Assembly (NCBI GenBank): GCA_030710605.1
Contig: CP092863.1
Coordinates: 58,072,899 to 58,136,898, forward strand
Direction: 5' to 3'
DNA length: 64,000 nucleotides
Source of the DNA: Cordylochernes scorpioides
Lineage: Eukaryota; Arthropoda; Arachnida; Pseudoscorpiones; Chernetidae
The translations under genes and the position numbers were made by a program. The notes under the pieces are model-generated. The model was not told where the DNA came from and searched no databases. It was given only the letters and a program-made list of their open reading frames with translations. Positions 39,331 to 50,989 of this stretch are shown piece after piece (positions within the stretch are counted from its first letter, which is position 1; each line of letters begins with the position of its first letter).

Positions 39331-40589
39331 TTAATTTTGATAAGAAATTATCGTTAAAAATTCCATAAGTGACAGTGAAAGATTAGTATATTAATGAAAA
39401 AAAAAAACAGACCATTCTAACTTCCCATATTAAATAAAACGGTGGGATATTAATATGAAAACCGTAGCTATTCATAGAAATACTCTTCAGAACAAATATT
39501 ATAATTTGGGAATGCAGATGTGAAAAGCAATGATAGATGTGAATTGACGCCTAACGACAGAGCAACCTCAAGTCGTTAAGGTGTGCCCCACCATCATTAC
39601 TGGATGGAGAAAAACTTCCTTAATGGACCGATACCAGCAAATTGTAAAATTTGTACCGCGCTTTTTCAATTCCATTATCTCAAGAGCGTTCTGTCGGCAA
39701 GTTTAACAAGATAAGGAGGCCCTGTCACGGCATCGGGCATTAATGTTCAGGGAAAATGACAAGGAATTTATGGTCTCCTTGAATGATATTTTTTTTAAAT
39801 GTGAAATATGAAGCTTCATAATGATAGTTTATACATATTGCAATAATTATGATGATAATAGAGAAAATGTTGATCCGAAACTCATCCTGTAATTATTTCT
39901 TTTTTTTTTTTCGTTTTTAACCGACGTAATTGCTAGCTTGAAACAGTGAGATTTCATCTCTTGCTAACAAAAGTCTGCCACATGCCAGTGGGCGACACTT
40001 TTAGGAAATTTAACTTCGATAATAATTGTGAGCACAAATTTTCATGCTAGAACATTTTTCTTACCCTTGCTTTGTGTCTATTACAGCATTTTTCTTTAAA
40101 TTATTATTATTGTTGTAATAAGACAGTGACACTTTCAAGTTATCGGCTTGGAAATTTCAAATGATTATATAGATCGTGTGTGCACAAAGACTGTCAATAT
40201 GAAAAAGAAAAGAGGTTTTGTATACAATATTTCAGGCCTTTTTTGTTAAATCTGTAGAAAATTAATATTCAAAGTTAAAAGGCGAAACAAACGGTAATCA
40301 AAAGGAGCAATGAACTTTATTTTGGAAGTGAAGTGGGGGATCAAGATAAGACTTTAGATTCTCTTTAGTGTTGTTCAACCTGTGTTCGACTTCATATAGA
40401 AGATATTGAAGGTGAACGTCATATGTCTTTTGCTGTTCTAATGGTATGTTGATCTGAAACTCCTGGAGCGGTTTGGATGGAAAACATATCCATTTTCAGA
40501 CTTATTTAGCTTGTGATGAGGGCAATATCACATATATATTAAAACTCTCTTTACATATATAGCTTTGCTTTCTGTTATAAGACCAGTTC
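39331..40589. other. Unassigned AT-rich intronic DNA
   Basis: The segment at 39540-39730 (CCAGCAAATTGTAAAATTTG... GGCCCTGTCACGGCATCGGG) looks like an eroded transposase or repeat but is too degraded to place. Confidence 0.35.
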
Positions 40590-40974
40590 CTGATTATGAT
40601 GATTTACCTGTGTCGTAGCATCCCGAAATTAGAACATTTAGTGCGGATGAGTGAGATACCTATGGCCAAGAGTCGGATGACATAAACCTTAAAGTAGGTC
40701 CTTCATCTGAACCTCATTTATTAACCAAAGAATATTTGAACGGCCTCGTACGTGATTTACATTTATCCAAACACAGAATAAAATTTAAGTTCGAGATTGA
40801 AAGACTGGAACTACGTCTTTTTCACAAACGCAATGTAAATTTGAAGACCTTTTGCTACAAGAAAATAATTAAGTGTATTGGAATTATATTATTTGTATAA
40901 TGGAAGCTCTTGGTGATAAACATAACACAAAAGAAATGGTGCCTATTAATGTATTTTTTTTTAAAGTTAATATA

Positions 40975-42317
40975 CGAGGACCATCCAATAAATAAGTTTC
41001 CTTATTTTTTTTCTGCGAACGAAACGTTGTAAAATTTAGTAGTGTAAGAAATGGTCACTAGGATGCGTTGGAAGCGTGTGACCTTCAAAATCACGCTACT
41101 CGTACGCGCAAGTCCATAGCGCTTCAGTTTCCATGGAGCTACCACTGTTGAACGTGTCCACTTGCGAACTCCGTTCTGTAATTCGTTTTTTTCACGGCGA
41201 AAAATGAAACTGCGGTCAATATTCATCGCAATTTAGTGTCAGTGTATGGTGAAGGATGTATGAGCATCCAAATGGTTCGCCGATGGCGTTCATGGTTCTT
41301 GGAAGGACGGCAAAACGTGCATGATGACGAGCGAAGCGGCAGGCCCGTTACTGCTACGGACAATGCAGCCGTTGCTGCTGTTCGGAATGTGATGGAATAA
41401 GATCGCCGCTTCACCATTGACGAAATAATGATTCGACTGCCTCCTGTAATCGAAATTGGACGCACTTCGATTGGAACAAACATGTCAGATGTTTTTAATT
41501 TTTGCAAAGTATGCTCCAGATGGGTCCCGCGTTTGCTCTCGGAAAATCACAAGCAACAACGGATGGAGGCAGCCCGAGCTTTCCTGGAAATGCATCGAAG
41601 AGATGGAGATCAACTGTTTTCCCGTATTGTCACTGGAGATGAAAGCTGGGTGCATCATTAAGCTCCAGAAACAAAACGACCAAGCATGGTGTGAAAGAAG
41701 CCTGAGGAAAATGCACCAAAAAAGGCGAAGGTCACAATCTCTGCAGGCAAAGTTATGGATATCGTCTTTTGGGACTGTAAGGGTGTTTTATTGGCTGACT
41801 ACCTGCCCCCAAACACTACGGTTAACGCTGCGAGGTACTGCGAAGTCCTCACTAAACTCAGAGCTGCAATAAAACGGAAACGTCCTGGATTTTGTCTCGG
41901 AAAGTGTTACTCGTCCATGACAATGCTCGCCCTCACGCAGCTCGAACGACCCAGACGTTGCAGGACCACTTCAAAAGGGCAATTTTCACACATCCATCTT
42001 ATTCTCCGGAACTTGCCCCAAGCGACTTCCATCTTTTTCCAGCACTCAAGTTGCATCTTGGAGGCAAGCACTTTGCGAATGAGAACGAAGTGCAGGCGGA
42101 GGCGAACCACTGGCTACGAAGACAGGACACGGCTTGGTACAACAGTGGTATAAAAAATTGCTACAACGGTACCAAAAATGTTTGGACAGAAATGGTGATT
42201 ATGTAGAGAAGTAGTCTATGAGTTGTATAATGAAAATATTTTTAAAAATGCATGGTTATAAATAATGTTGTTTATTTGCTAAAAAAATAGGAAAACTTAT
42301 TTATCGGATGGCCCTCG
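40975..42317 (+). mobile_element. Mariner DNA transposon, decayed
   Basis: 1,343 bp with inverted ends CGAGGACCATCCAATAAATA and its partner at 42290-42317, flanked by TA. Contains one transposase pseudogene. Confidence 0.9.
41185..42206 (+). pseudogene. Mariner transposase (DD34D), broken
   Basis: The plus-strand reading passes through several frames. The N-terminal helix-turn-helix part ends VRRWRSWFLEGRQNVHDDER-SGRP. The catalytic part has VTGDESWVHH (first Asp), LLVHDNARPHAA (second Asp) and YSPELAPSDFHLF (third Asp), 34 residues after the second, the mariner pattern. A stop near 41398, a stop after VHH near 41659, and at least two frameshifts (near 41690 and 41890) kill it. Confidence 0.9.
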
Positions 42318-43249
42318 TAGTTGAAAGATGTGATTCTTCACAACGGAAATAGTGCAGCTAACATGAAAATGACTTAAATAAATATGAAACTACATTTGTA
42401 AAAGGAAGAAGACGATAGACGCAGTTGCAAAATCTGTGGTGACTTGAGAGTCATTTCTCTCTTGCTTGGTTCGCAGCTCGAAAATACAAAACTCCCTGTT
42501 TTCTATCTTTCCCTGTATCTATACTATTCACTTATATCTCTATTTCCGAGACATTAAATAAAAAAACTGGCCGAACGGTGAAGCATTTATTTCAGCACTT
42601 TAAAATGTTGAACATCCTCCACTGGCCGAGACCGAAAATATTTAATTGACACAATTATACATATTATACTAAATTTAATGAACTTTGTCAAGAAAATGAT
42701 TCGAAATACTGCCGGAATTTCCAATTTAAGGCAAAATTTCCTAGCATGAGTGATGTGAAAATTAAAAAGGCATTTTCATTGGATCACAGATTCGAGAATT
42801 TCTGAAGAATAGAAATTTTGAAGATTGCTTAAATGAAGTTGAAGCAAGAGCGTGGAATTGTTTCATTAACGTTTTCAAAAACCTTTTGGGAAATGTCAAG
42901 GCCGAAATCTACAGTGGCTTAGTTAATAAACTCATACATTCCTACAAAACACTGGGATGTAAAATGTCTTCCAAGAGCCATGCCTGCATTCACATATGAA
43001 TTTTTCCGAAAAATTTGGTGCAGTTAAAGACCAGCCTGGAGAGATGATTCATCAAGATATATAAAGCATGGAGAAGTGGTGCCAAGGTAAATGGAGTATC
43101 AGTATGCTTGCTGACTACTGCTGAGCACTCAAGAGGAATGTACCACATAAAATATATGAAATAATCCTATATTAATACCTTTGAAAAAAGGTATATGTTA
43201 CAATATATTTCAATATATACTTATTTTCCCATATGTAATATAGCTCTAG

Positions 43250-43750
43250 TGTAACAACCAAAACTGTAGACACAATGCAACTCGCTAGTTTGGTCATCAT
43301 GTAATACAAAACGAAATTATAAAATTAGATGAGTGACAGCCGGCGCCAGACAGTAGAAAGGTCTCCGATTACACCGTCGGTCCGAAAAACATAGTCGAAT
43401 TACCTCCAGGCTCTCTCTGGCACTTAAATAGATCAGACCCCCCGAGACCTGCCTTGACAGGCGTCGGCTTCTCGGTCACTCTCTCTAAAGGGGACATCCA
43501 ACATGCCTCGTCCTTTTGTGCGATCCCATTCACGCCTGAACCACTCCAATCATTGTGACCACCACGACTGAATCTAATCAACCATCATGCCACACTACAG
43601 TCATCCGACACACGCATCACCACAGATAGTCAACAGTATCATTTGCAACACTACATTCATCCGACAGGATCATTTTCAAAACAACAGTAAGTCGACAGGA
43701 TCTTTTAAATTATGACAGTAAGTCGAGAGGATCATTTGCATCACAACATA
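43250..43750. repeat. LTR-like fragment related to 14741-15360
   Basis: Starts near TGTAACAACCAAAACTG. The right part has three to four variants of the unit CAACAGTAAGTCGACAGGATC-ATTT (43620-43745), matching the end of the fragment at 15330-15349. No coding sequence. Boundaries not defined. Confidence 0.4.
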
Positions 43751-44066
43751 TCTTTTTAAATATATATGTAGGCCTATGTAGTAAAATAAATACAGTAGAG
43801 CATCGATTATCCGAATCAATTGGGGAATCGGAGTGTTCGGATAATCGATATTTCGGATAACCGATCATTCCTTCCTTCAAAATAAAATAGTAAAGTCATT
43901 GTAGTAATATGAGAAAAAGAAACAGTTATATTAAACATAAATTTGTTAAATAATTGTATTTTGCTTTATTTATTATTGCTATTTATATTCCATTACCTAT
44001 GACTTTGATAAGGTGCTGTTTCCCACTATTGAAGCCGTTTACTATAAAATAAAATCTATATACTTG

Positions 44067-44092
<26 letters not shown>

Positions 44093-44097
<5 letters not shown>

Positions 44098-45932
44098 TAA
44101 TAAAAAGGCATATATTGAATTTAACACAAAGCAATAACGCGCCATCTATACATATAAAATGAAAGAATTTAAAAGCACGAATGTTTCTTTTATACATAAT
44201 ACAAACTTCTACTGCCCTTACTGTGATGAAAAAATATATTGGGGGGCTTGGCTCATCAGTGGTGAACCCTCCCAGCGGTTTCGCCAATTTAATCCACCAG
44301 ACCGCTTCTCATAGCTCTAATACTGTATTGGACGATTCAGCTTATATACGTAGCACTGAAACATCGTGCTTTTAAATCCTTTCATTTTATATGTATAGAT
44401 GGCGCGTTATTGCTTTGTGTTAATTTATGTCTAACTGGCCTTGTCTTTATTGTTTGCGGAAGAGCATTGCTCGATGCAAATATTTGAATGTAATTCTACT
44501 GTCCTATAAGCTTATGTCCATAGTTTACTTGAAAACCATTTCTAAGATTCCATCCTTCAGTGTAGCATATAAAAGCAGAATGAACCAATACAGTATTAGA
44601 GCTCTGAGAAGCGGTCTGGTGGATTAAATTGGCGAAACCGCTGGGAGGGTTCACCACTGATGAGCCAAGCCCTCCCAATATATTTTTTCATCACAGTAAG
44701 GGCAGTAGAAGTTTGTATTATGTATAAAAGAAACATTCGCGCTTTTAAATCCTTTCATTATATATATATTGAATTTACTAAAAGATTTATTTTGCCAATA
44801 TTTCGGCTGGCTGAACGCCAATCTTTATCGAGGCATTACATTTTTGTATACACAAACTCAGCGCCGCATAGTGTTATAATATCACAGTTTAAATCATTTA
44901 AAATAAAAGGTAGGTGGGGGTATTTGTGTGCATGAAAAATATATTAAAATATTACAATCAGAATAAGTTAAATATCTTAAAATATTAAAGGAAAAATAAT
45001 GAGGTCTATCTATCTATAAATAGGAAAATTGATTTACCAGACATTTACACACCATTTAGATCTTCTTAAAATATTTTTGGCTAATTATTTCAATTTCAAT
45101 TAGTTTATTTTTATTTTTAAATTGATTTATTATTTACTTTTTTAAAGGGAGAGGTGCCGTCTTTTAAATTACATGACATTGTTTATTTAATTTTTTTGCT
45201 TCAATGTATTTTTAAATATTGTTGTAATACCCGCGATTTCTTAAATTCTAATTTTAGACATTAGTAATAACCTGTAAATTATACACACCCCTTGTTTAAT
45301 TATTTTTACATTTATCACTTCAAAACACAAAAGTATTGGTTCATTAAACATATAACATATTACATGCAATTAATTAAACATTTTTAGTTTCCACTTTTTA
45401 ATTTATTTTCCCCATATATTCATCCTAAATTGTTTTAACTTCAATTTTAATGCATTTTTATAAATATATTTTTTACTTATAGATAAATCGATATCCATGA
45501 AATTTTGAAATTATTTTTTTGAATACACACATTTTATTGTTAAACTTCAGAAAAATTCTTAGTTTTTTGTTTAAATCATTTTAAATATATTTTCATATGT
45601 TTTAATAGATACATATATTTTTACATTTATCTCTTAATGAAAATATATTTTATGTACTTAATACAAATATTTTAAATTATAAGATATACCTCATTATTTT
45701 TCTTTGAATATTTTAAGATATTTAACTTATTCTGATTGCAATATTTTCATGCATAAATTTCCCCCACCTACTTTGTATTTAAAATGATTTCAACTGTGAT
45801 ATTATAACACTATGCGGCGCTGAGTTTGTGTATACAAAAATGTAATGCCTCGATAAAGATTGGCGTTCAGCCAGCCGAAATATTGGCAAAATAAATCTTT
45901 TATTAAATCCAATATATGCCTTTTTATTATCT
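44093..45932. mobile_element. Foldback element, arms of about 245 bp
   Basis: The right arm (45688-45932) is the inverse of the left arm, which is split: 44093-44122, then an insert, then about 44765-45004. Arm landmarks are TTAGATAATAAAAAGGCATA, CCAATATTTCGGCTGGCTGA and AATATTTTAAGATATTTAAC. The 680-bp centre is AT-rich and without genes. It lies inside the pogo element. Confidence 0.8.
44123..44767. mobile_element. Second foldback element, inside the first
   Basis: Arms 44159-44332 and 44587-44758 are inverted copies; a shorter pair at 44117-44180 and 44365-44427 adds the box ATAGATGGCGCGTTATTGCT. Each arm has GGGAGGGCTTGGCTCATCAG next to CAGCGGTTTCGCCAA. Related sequence occurs at 54190-54300 and 12130-12180. 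This insert interrupts the left arm of 44093-45932, making a three-level nest. Confidence 0.8.
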
Positions 45933-46079
45933 AATGAATTAAATATGGATTGCTCTATTTTCAATACTTGTATTTATTATGCGTATTACAAATCTTACAA
46001 ATAATTGTACTGTATTACAGGGAACTGAATAAATTAATATGTGCAAAATGGTCATTTACAGTTCATGAAAAAAGTCCAG

Positions 46080-47140
46080 AATTTTTGTCATAATTTTCCT
46101 CCATCAGAACCGTACGTAGCAATTCTTTTCTGTAATTACGTTTAAAGCTTTCAATGACTCCTTGATCCATTGTTGGAGAAGCTATGCTAGGAGGGAAAAA
46201 GCAACTTTAAATTTCCCATTTTCTCTCTCCATTGAAACGATTGAGGGATGGCTTGGAGCGTTATCAATCAACAACAGAACATTTCCAGATTTCCCAGTTG
46301 CAATCTGATGTTTTTTTACTTCAGGGATAAATACAGTGTCATACCACTTTATAAAAATGTTTGTATCCATCCACGAGTTCTTTTGTTTCTTGTAGATAGA
46401 TAACTGGCAATTTTTTATTCATTTAAAGCACTGCGGATTTCCAAACTTCCCTATGATTAGCAAAGGTAGCCTGTGTGTTCTATTAATATTTCCGCATACC
46501 ATAGCAGTTATACGTGATTTGTTTGCCTAATAGCCAGGTTCTGACATTTCATTCTTAGCAACTAGAGATTTTGTTGGTATTTTCTTCTAATATAAACCAG
46601 TTTCGTCTGCCTTGTATACATCGCTTTTATTGTAGCCTTCCTTATCAATCATCTTTTAAAAATACTCTTTAAAATGTTTAGCAGCTTCAGTATAAGCTGA
46701 CAGTTTTTACCCTGAATATCCAATTGCCTAATTCCATGTATAGATTTGAAACGCATAAGCCAGCCGGTAGTTGCTTCAAAATCAGGATTGCCACCTATTT
46801 TCTCGTTCATCTCTAGAGCCTTTTCACTAATCAAAGGGCCACTTATTGGTTGTCCTTGGCTACGTAACTGCATAAACAATGTGTAAACCGCAACGTCTAA
46901 ATCCTTATTTTCTGCTATTTTCGTCGCTTTTCTGTACAAGCTTCCATCTTTTTATCAAGTGCACTAGCATAGGTGTAATGGCATCACTATTATTTTTATT
47001 GTCCGATATTGTTGCATTTCCAACTCCATATTTCCAAGCTACTGGTAAGCTTGATCCACTATCACCATTCTTCAACTAATCTACTATTTTAAGTTTATCA
47101 GCAAAACTGAGAACAACACGTTTACGTTTAGAAGACATTG
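46080..47140 (-). pseudogene. Pogo/Tigger-type transposase, broken
   Basis: The minus strand begins MSSKRKRVVLSFADKLKIVD, the N-terminal helix-turn-helix opening of CENP-B/jerky/Tigger proteins. It continues through many stops: ATTGWLMRFKSIHGIRQL (CENP-B-type second DNA-binding part), KADETGLY (first catalytic Asp), NVLLLIDNAPSHPS (second Asp) and MDQGVIESFKRNYRKELL (end of the DDE domain). Dead copy with at least six stops and frameshifts. Confidence 0.9.
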
Positions 47141-47300
47141 TTGGCAGAATGAAAGGAGCCTGCCGCCAGGTGCCAGCCGGGAAGCCCGCTATGTTGGCTT
47201 TCGGTTTCGGCGGTTTTCGTTTCGGATTAGCTTTCAGATTAGCTTTCAGATAACCGATGTTTCGGATAATCGGTATTCGGATAATCGATGTTCTAGTGTA

Positions 47301-47826
47301 GTTCCTCAAATTTCTCAAGTGAGTGCCACTTAGAAACCTTACGTGAAAATAAAAATAATATTAAATATTGATCACATATTGATACCAGCACAAAAAGACA
47401 TAAGACAACACATATTGCTTATTACGCGTATTTATAAAGAAATAATTTTTTTAGACCAGTGTAATTTACTTTCAAAGTGTAATGTATAAAACGATCGAGT
47501 GTGTTAATCTGAATGATTATTAAAGCATCAATTGGCAGAAAATTGGGTTGCTAGAATATTTTGCCCCATAAACTATTAGCTATTTGTTAATGAGTTGCTT
47601 GGCACAGGATTCAGTATATGAAATCGTATCTACTTCAGAGATATACATTTCTTAAATAAGGACTATGCAGTACGGAATCATGGCATAAATGTAGATTCTC
47701 CTGACTTTTACAGAGCTGGTCTTATTCACTAATCCTTATGTTCCGCACACATGTGATAAAAATGCTTCCTTTTAAGTTTCAAAAGGGATAGTGAAATATT
47801 AATGTTAGAATGTGAGTAAGACTTGC
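47301..47826. other. Intron start after receptor exon (minus strand)
   Basis: On the minus strand this follows the GC donor at 47826-47825. No other feature. Confidence 0.4.
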
Positions 47827-48006
47827 CAGCCCGGAGATAGTGATGTCAGTAGAGGAACTGAGGGGCAGCACCGAAGTGGCCAGGTAGCCCTCCAACGCCT
47901 GCAGGATGTTCTCATCAGGACAGGGGGCATCTTCCCACCATCCTGGTTCCTCCAGACCCACCAGGATCCACTGGTAGCGCCGGCCGAACATTCCTAGCTC
48001 GTAGGC
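47827..48006 (-). CDS. GABBR2: GABA-B receptor subunit 2, ligand-binding-domain exon (180 nt), GC donor
   Basis: Minus strand: acceptor GGTGCTGTGCAG, 60 codons, then CTG|GCAAGT. The translation starts AYELGMFGRRYQWILVGLEE and goes on PGWWEDAPCPDEN, ALEGYLATSVLPLSS and ends TISGL. This aligns with vertebrate R2 (AYEENMYG-KYQWI-PGW-EP-WWE ... EGYIG-D--PLSS ... TISG). No GT donor occurs at this point, but GCAAGT fits the consensus of GC-AG introns exactly, and the phase (0) matches the next exon (TSAEY at 31029). The exon encodes part of lobe 2 of the extracellular Venus-flytrap domain. Upstream exons are outside the window, more than 15.9 kb away. Confidence 0.93.
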
Positions 48007-48472
48007 CTGCACAGCACCACGTTGTCTCTTGTTGGGACATTTCCAAAAATATTTTCTAACACCAAGATCAAATATAGAAGAAGACATATTATTGTAACCA
48101 CTGTTGCGGGAAAAAAGGAATATTTAGGGACTAGTAAGGGAGCATAAAGAAGGGGAAGACCTATTGGAGCGTAGGATGAGTTCAACCAAGATCAGATAGG
48201 AGGATCAGGACAGTACCAATGCCAAGAATTGAAGCTTCTGAGACGAGCGGGCGAAACTTAATACAGGGGAGCTCGGTGTACCAATTCTCACTGGCTGGGG
48301 AAATCTAAGATGTTGCAAGGTGTAGCTTCCTGTGTAGCGTACAGCCTTCGGGTTTGGCAACCCACCTTTATGGTGAACCAATAACAAGTGTCAACATGGT
48401 CAATTCCACACATGATGACAATTCGAGATTAGAAACTTCAGCGCCCATCTCTCGTATAATAAAAATTATTTT
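48007..48472. other. Intron end before receptor exon (minus strand)
   Basis: A moderately GC-rich segment (48200-48400) has no recognisable coding or repeat motif. Confidence 0.4.
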
Positions 48473-49763
48473 AGATCGAGAATTTGAATTAAACTATTCA
48501 GCTAAAATGACAAAATTATTTTTCCAGGCTTGAGAAACTTATTATATTCACAGCGAATTTTTATTAGAAACCTAGATATTTGAAACCTGAATAAGAAATC
48601 TTGGCATCACGACCAAATCGTTGATACAAAGATATTTTACAAACAAAACTCAACTCAAATCTTTAGTTTAAAATAAAAAGGAAGAAAGATAAAACGCGTA
48701 TGAGAGAGGTTCAGAACATATCAAATTCCTATCACAGGTAAGGGGGTCAATATCAGCATCTTGGTTTATTATTTTTATTCAACAAAAGGCTGCCGTGTCA
48801 AATAACAACAGCATGGTGCATGTGTCAAGAAGATTGGTGTTTCGTTTAATACTTTAACAATTGAAAAATATTGCTAAATTGAATAATTATCTTTTTGTGA
48901 TGAAAGATCGATTCTCGAATTTCAAACCAACACTCGAACATTGAAACGTACGGAATGAAAAATTCAATATAAAGTAGAAAACTCAGGCATGCCAAATAGT
49001 CTTTAAAAATAATTATCGCAATCCAATAATTCTCTCTCAAATATACCTATAATTAACAATTTTGATTAGTAACAAGAATATTTTCCATTTTAATATTTCT
49101 TCAGTTCACTATTTTTTTCTATGAATTTAAATTAAATTTTAAATATTTCACAAGTCATGTACTGTAAGAATAAATATGTGAGAAGCAAATATATCATTTT
49201 TTTTCTGAAACTACTTTGTCTATATGTTAAATGCATACCAATATAATTTAATTTGAATATCGTTCTCTCAGTCGAATAAATCCACAAAACATGTGCTTGA
49301 TATCTATTTATATAATGTGTATAATTAAAATAGCATAGCATTATATGCCTATTATATGTATAATTGCGCAAATGTATATATTTAATTTTATTTTCTGTGT
49401 ATAATATTGCACAATCAAATGACGTAAAATATACAAGTAAATATTTAGATCGAATTTGAATTGAACTATTCAGCTAAAATGACAAAATTACCTGTGATAG
49501 GAATTTGATATGTTCTGAACCTCTCTCCTACCCCTTTTATTTTTCTTCCTTTTTATTTGAAACTAAAGATTTGAGTTGAGTTTTGTTTGTAAAATATCTT
49601 TGTATCAACGATTTGGTCGTGATGCCAAGATTTCTTATTCAGGTTTCAAATATCTAGGTTTCTAATAAAAATTCGCTGTGAATATAATAAGTTTCTCAAG
49701 CCTGAAAAAATAATTTTGTTAATTTTGTCATTTTAGCTGAATAGTTTAATTCAAATTCGATAT
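48473..49763. mobile_element. Foldback element, arms of about 270 bp
   Basis: Left arm 48473-48741 and right arm 49488-49763 are inverted copies (AATTTGAATTAAACTATTCA outside; TTCCTATCACAGGTAA inside). A third, partial copy of the outer end (49447-49489) sits in direct orientation against the right arm. The 700-bp centre is AT-rich and non-coding. Confidence 0.85.
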
Positions 49764-50989
49764 GAAGTCGTGGTTTTTACAGAGGGGTACAGCTCAGAGG
49801 GCAAAGAAGAATTGACTCCAGACTTGAACGCGGCATTTCAAAGAGTGGCATGGAGAGAAAGACAAAATGACTTCATTTCCATGTGGTAATTACATATAAG
49901 ACCAAAATTTAATAAAATTTAAATATATAAATACAAAGACGACTTATCCAACATCAGAAGTTTCGTCCGAAAAAGAAAATCAACGGTTCTCCAGACAACT
50001 ATTGTTGGCTTCTGACCTGGGGCCTGGGAAGAGCAGATTTCTGTTCAGGACGTTAGGAGAGCTGCTCTCTCTATATCGCATTTTCAGATTTCGCGGGTTC
50101 TATAAATATGTCATAGCCGACATGTAACCTCTCAAGCTTCTACCAGGCTATTTTCCTTGGTGTTTCTTGAGGCTTATTTCTCTTGACTGGTGTGAGTAAA
50201 CTGTTTCTTCTGGGTCTCGAAATGACCTCGGGCTGGATCTCCTTGTCAGGATTTGTCTGCCGAGGCTATGGTAAAGAAGGGCGCTGAATATGAAAGCAAC
50301 GGGCTAGTGCCCGGAGCCGGAGCAGTAGGCTATTGGAAAAGGATGGGATGGTTTGACCAGGGGTATGATGCGGCATAGCTTGAAGGAGATGTAACCAAGG
50401 TTTTCTGGATGGGAGCAGGGCACTTTGCGGTTGTAGGATGTCGTTGGTTTTGACGTAGGAAGCGTTGATCCCGGCTCTGTTTGGCGTCCTAATAATGTGC
50501 TGAACGATCCCTGTTGACTTCCAAGGGGTAAGTGCCTCGCCGGTGTCTCTGACGGTGGCATCTGCTGCACCTGACGTTGAACGTAATGTACGTGGGAGTG
50601 ACCATTCCTTTGGATTTGATGTAAATTCTTGATAGGAGTTGATCAGTCTTGAGGCCTTAATGGTGATTTTCTCTGCCTTCTTCCTATAAGGATATGTCTT
50701 CAGCAGTAGGTTGCCGATTAAGGGGCCCTCCTAGATAAGGCGCTCTACTTTCTCTACATTTGATTGTCTCATCATTATTCGGTAGGTCATATTCTCAAGT
50801 TTGAAAATAAATAATTTTCCCAGAAGCACTTACAGGGCTTTGATATCGTCTACATTTCTCGATGAAATAGCGTTTTTCGAAAGTGTCAGCCTCTGTTCGT
50901 GCTTTGCACCAAGCATTTTGCTGCCTGCTGGTGCGGATTTCTGTAGCCGCACTAGCTTCCTAAGTCTTTGTGTTTACGTGTGGCCGTTA
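49764..50989 (-). other. Unrecognised GC-richer block with minus-strand open frames
   Basis: Between about 50790 and 50200 the minus strand reads with few stops: QSNVEKVERLI, LIGNLLLKTYPYRKKAEKIT, then RTLRSTSGAADATVRDTGEA and a frame of 88 codons at 50570-50304. It could be Gag or another retroelement protein, since the smooth charged composition is protein-like. I cannot name it. Confidence 0.4.

Larger units (their letters stand above)
40590..43160 (+). pseudogene. Decayed repeat-borne gene, split by mariner
   Basis: Left of the mariner, plus-strand frames read TKEYLNGLVRDLHLSKHR. Right of it (about 42320-43150) they read KHLFQHFKMLNILHWPRP and, near the end, PGEMIHQDI, MEKWCQGKWSISMLADYC. 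I recognise these as pieces of an uncharacterised protein that is present in many copies in arthropod genomes, with 'NDLVRDL-LSK' early and 'GERFHQDI...MEKRYQGKW...MLADYCW' late. Its mechanism is not known to me. Here it is full of stops. This part covers intron DNA, not a host gene. Confidence 0.6.
43793..47298 (-). mobile_element. Pogo/Tigger-type DNA transposon with nested inserts
   Basis: Ends CAGTAGAGCATCGATTATCC (43793 on) and the inverse of CACTAGAACATCGATTATCC (to 47298), flanked by TA. The interior near each end repeats TTCGGATAATCG motifs. The transposase remnant lies on the minus strand at 47140-46080. Foldback elements at 44093-45932 were inserted later. Confidence 0.88.

Noticed and set aside
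44636..44680. GGCGAAACC ... ACTGATGAGCC looks like a hammerhead opened at stem II (also inverted at 44245-44290, related at 54270)
   Set aside because: Stem II can form (TTGGC/GCCAA) and both core boxes are present, but no stem I hairpin with a proper NUH site fits in the 18 nt between them. Kept as a repeat motif only.
45848..45890. CTCGATAAAGATTGG ... CAGCCGAAATATTGG in the foldback arms resembles a ribozyme-like hairpin with GAAA
   Set aside because: The CUGANGA box is absent; only a hairpin followed by GAAA remains.
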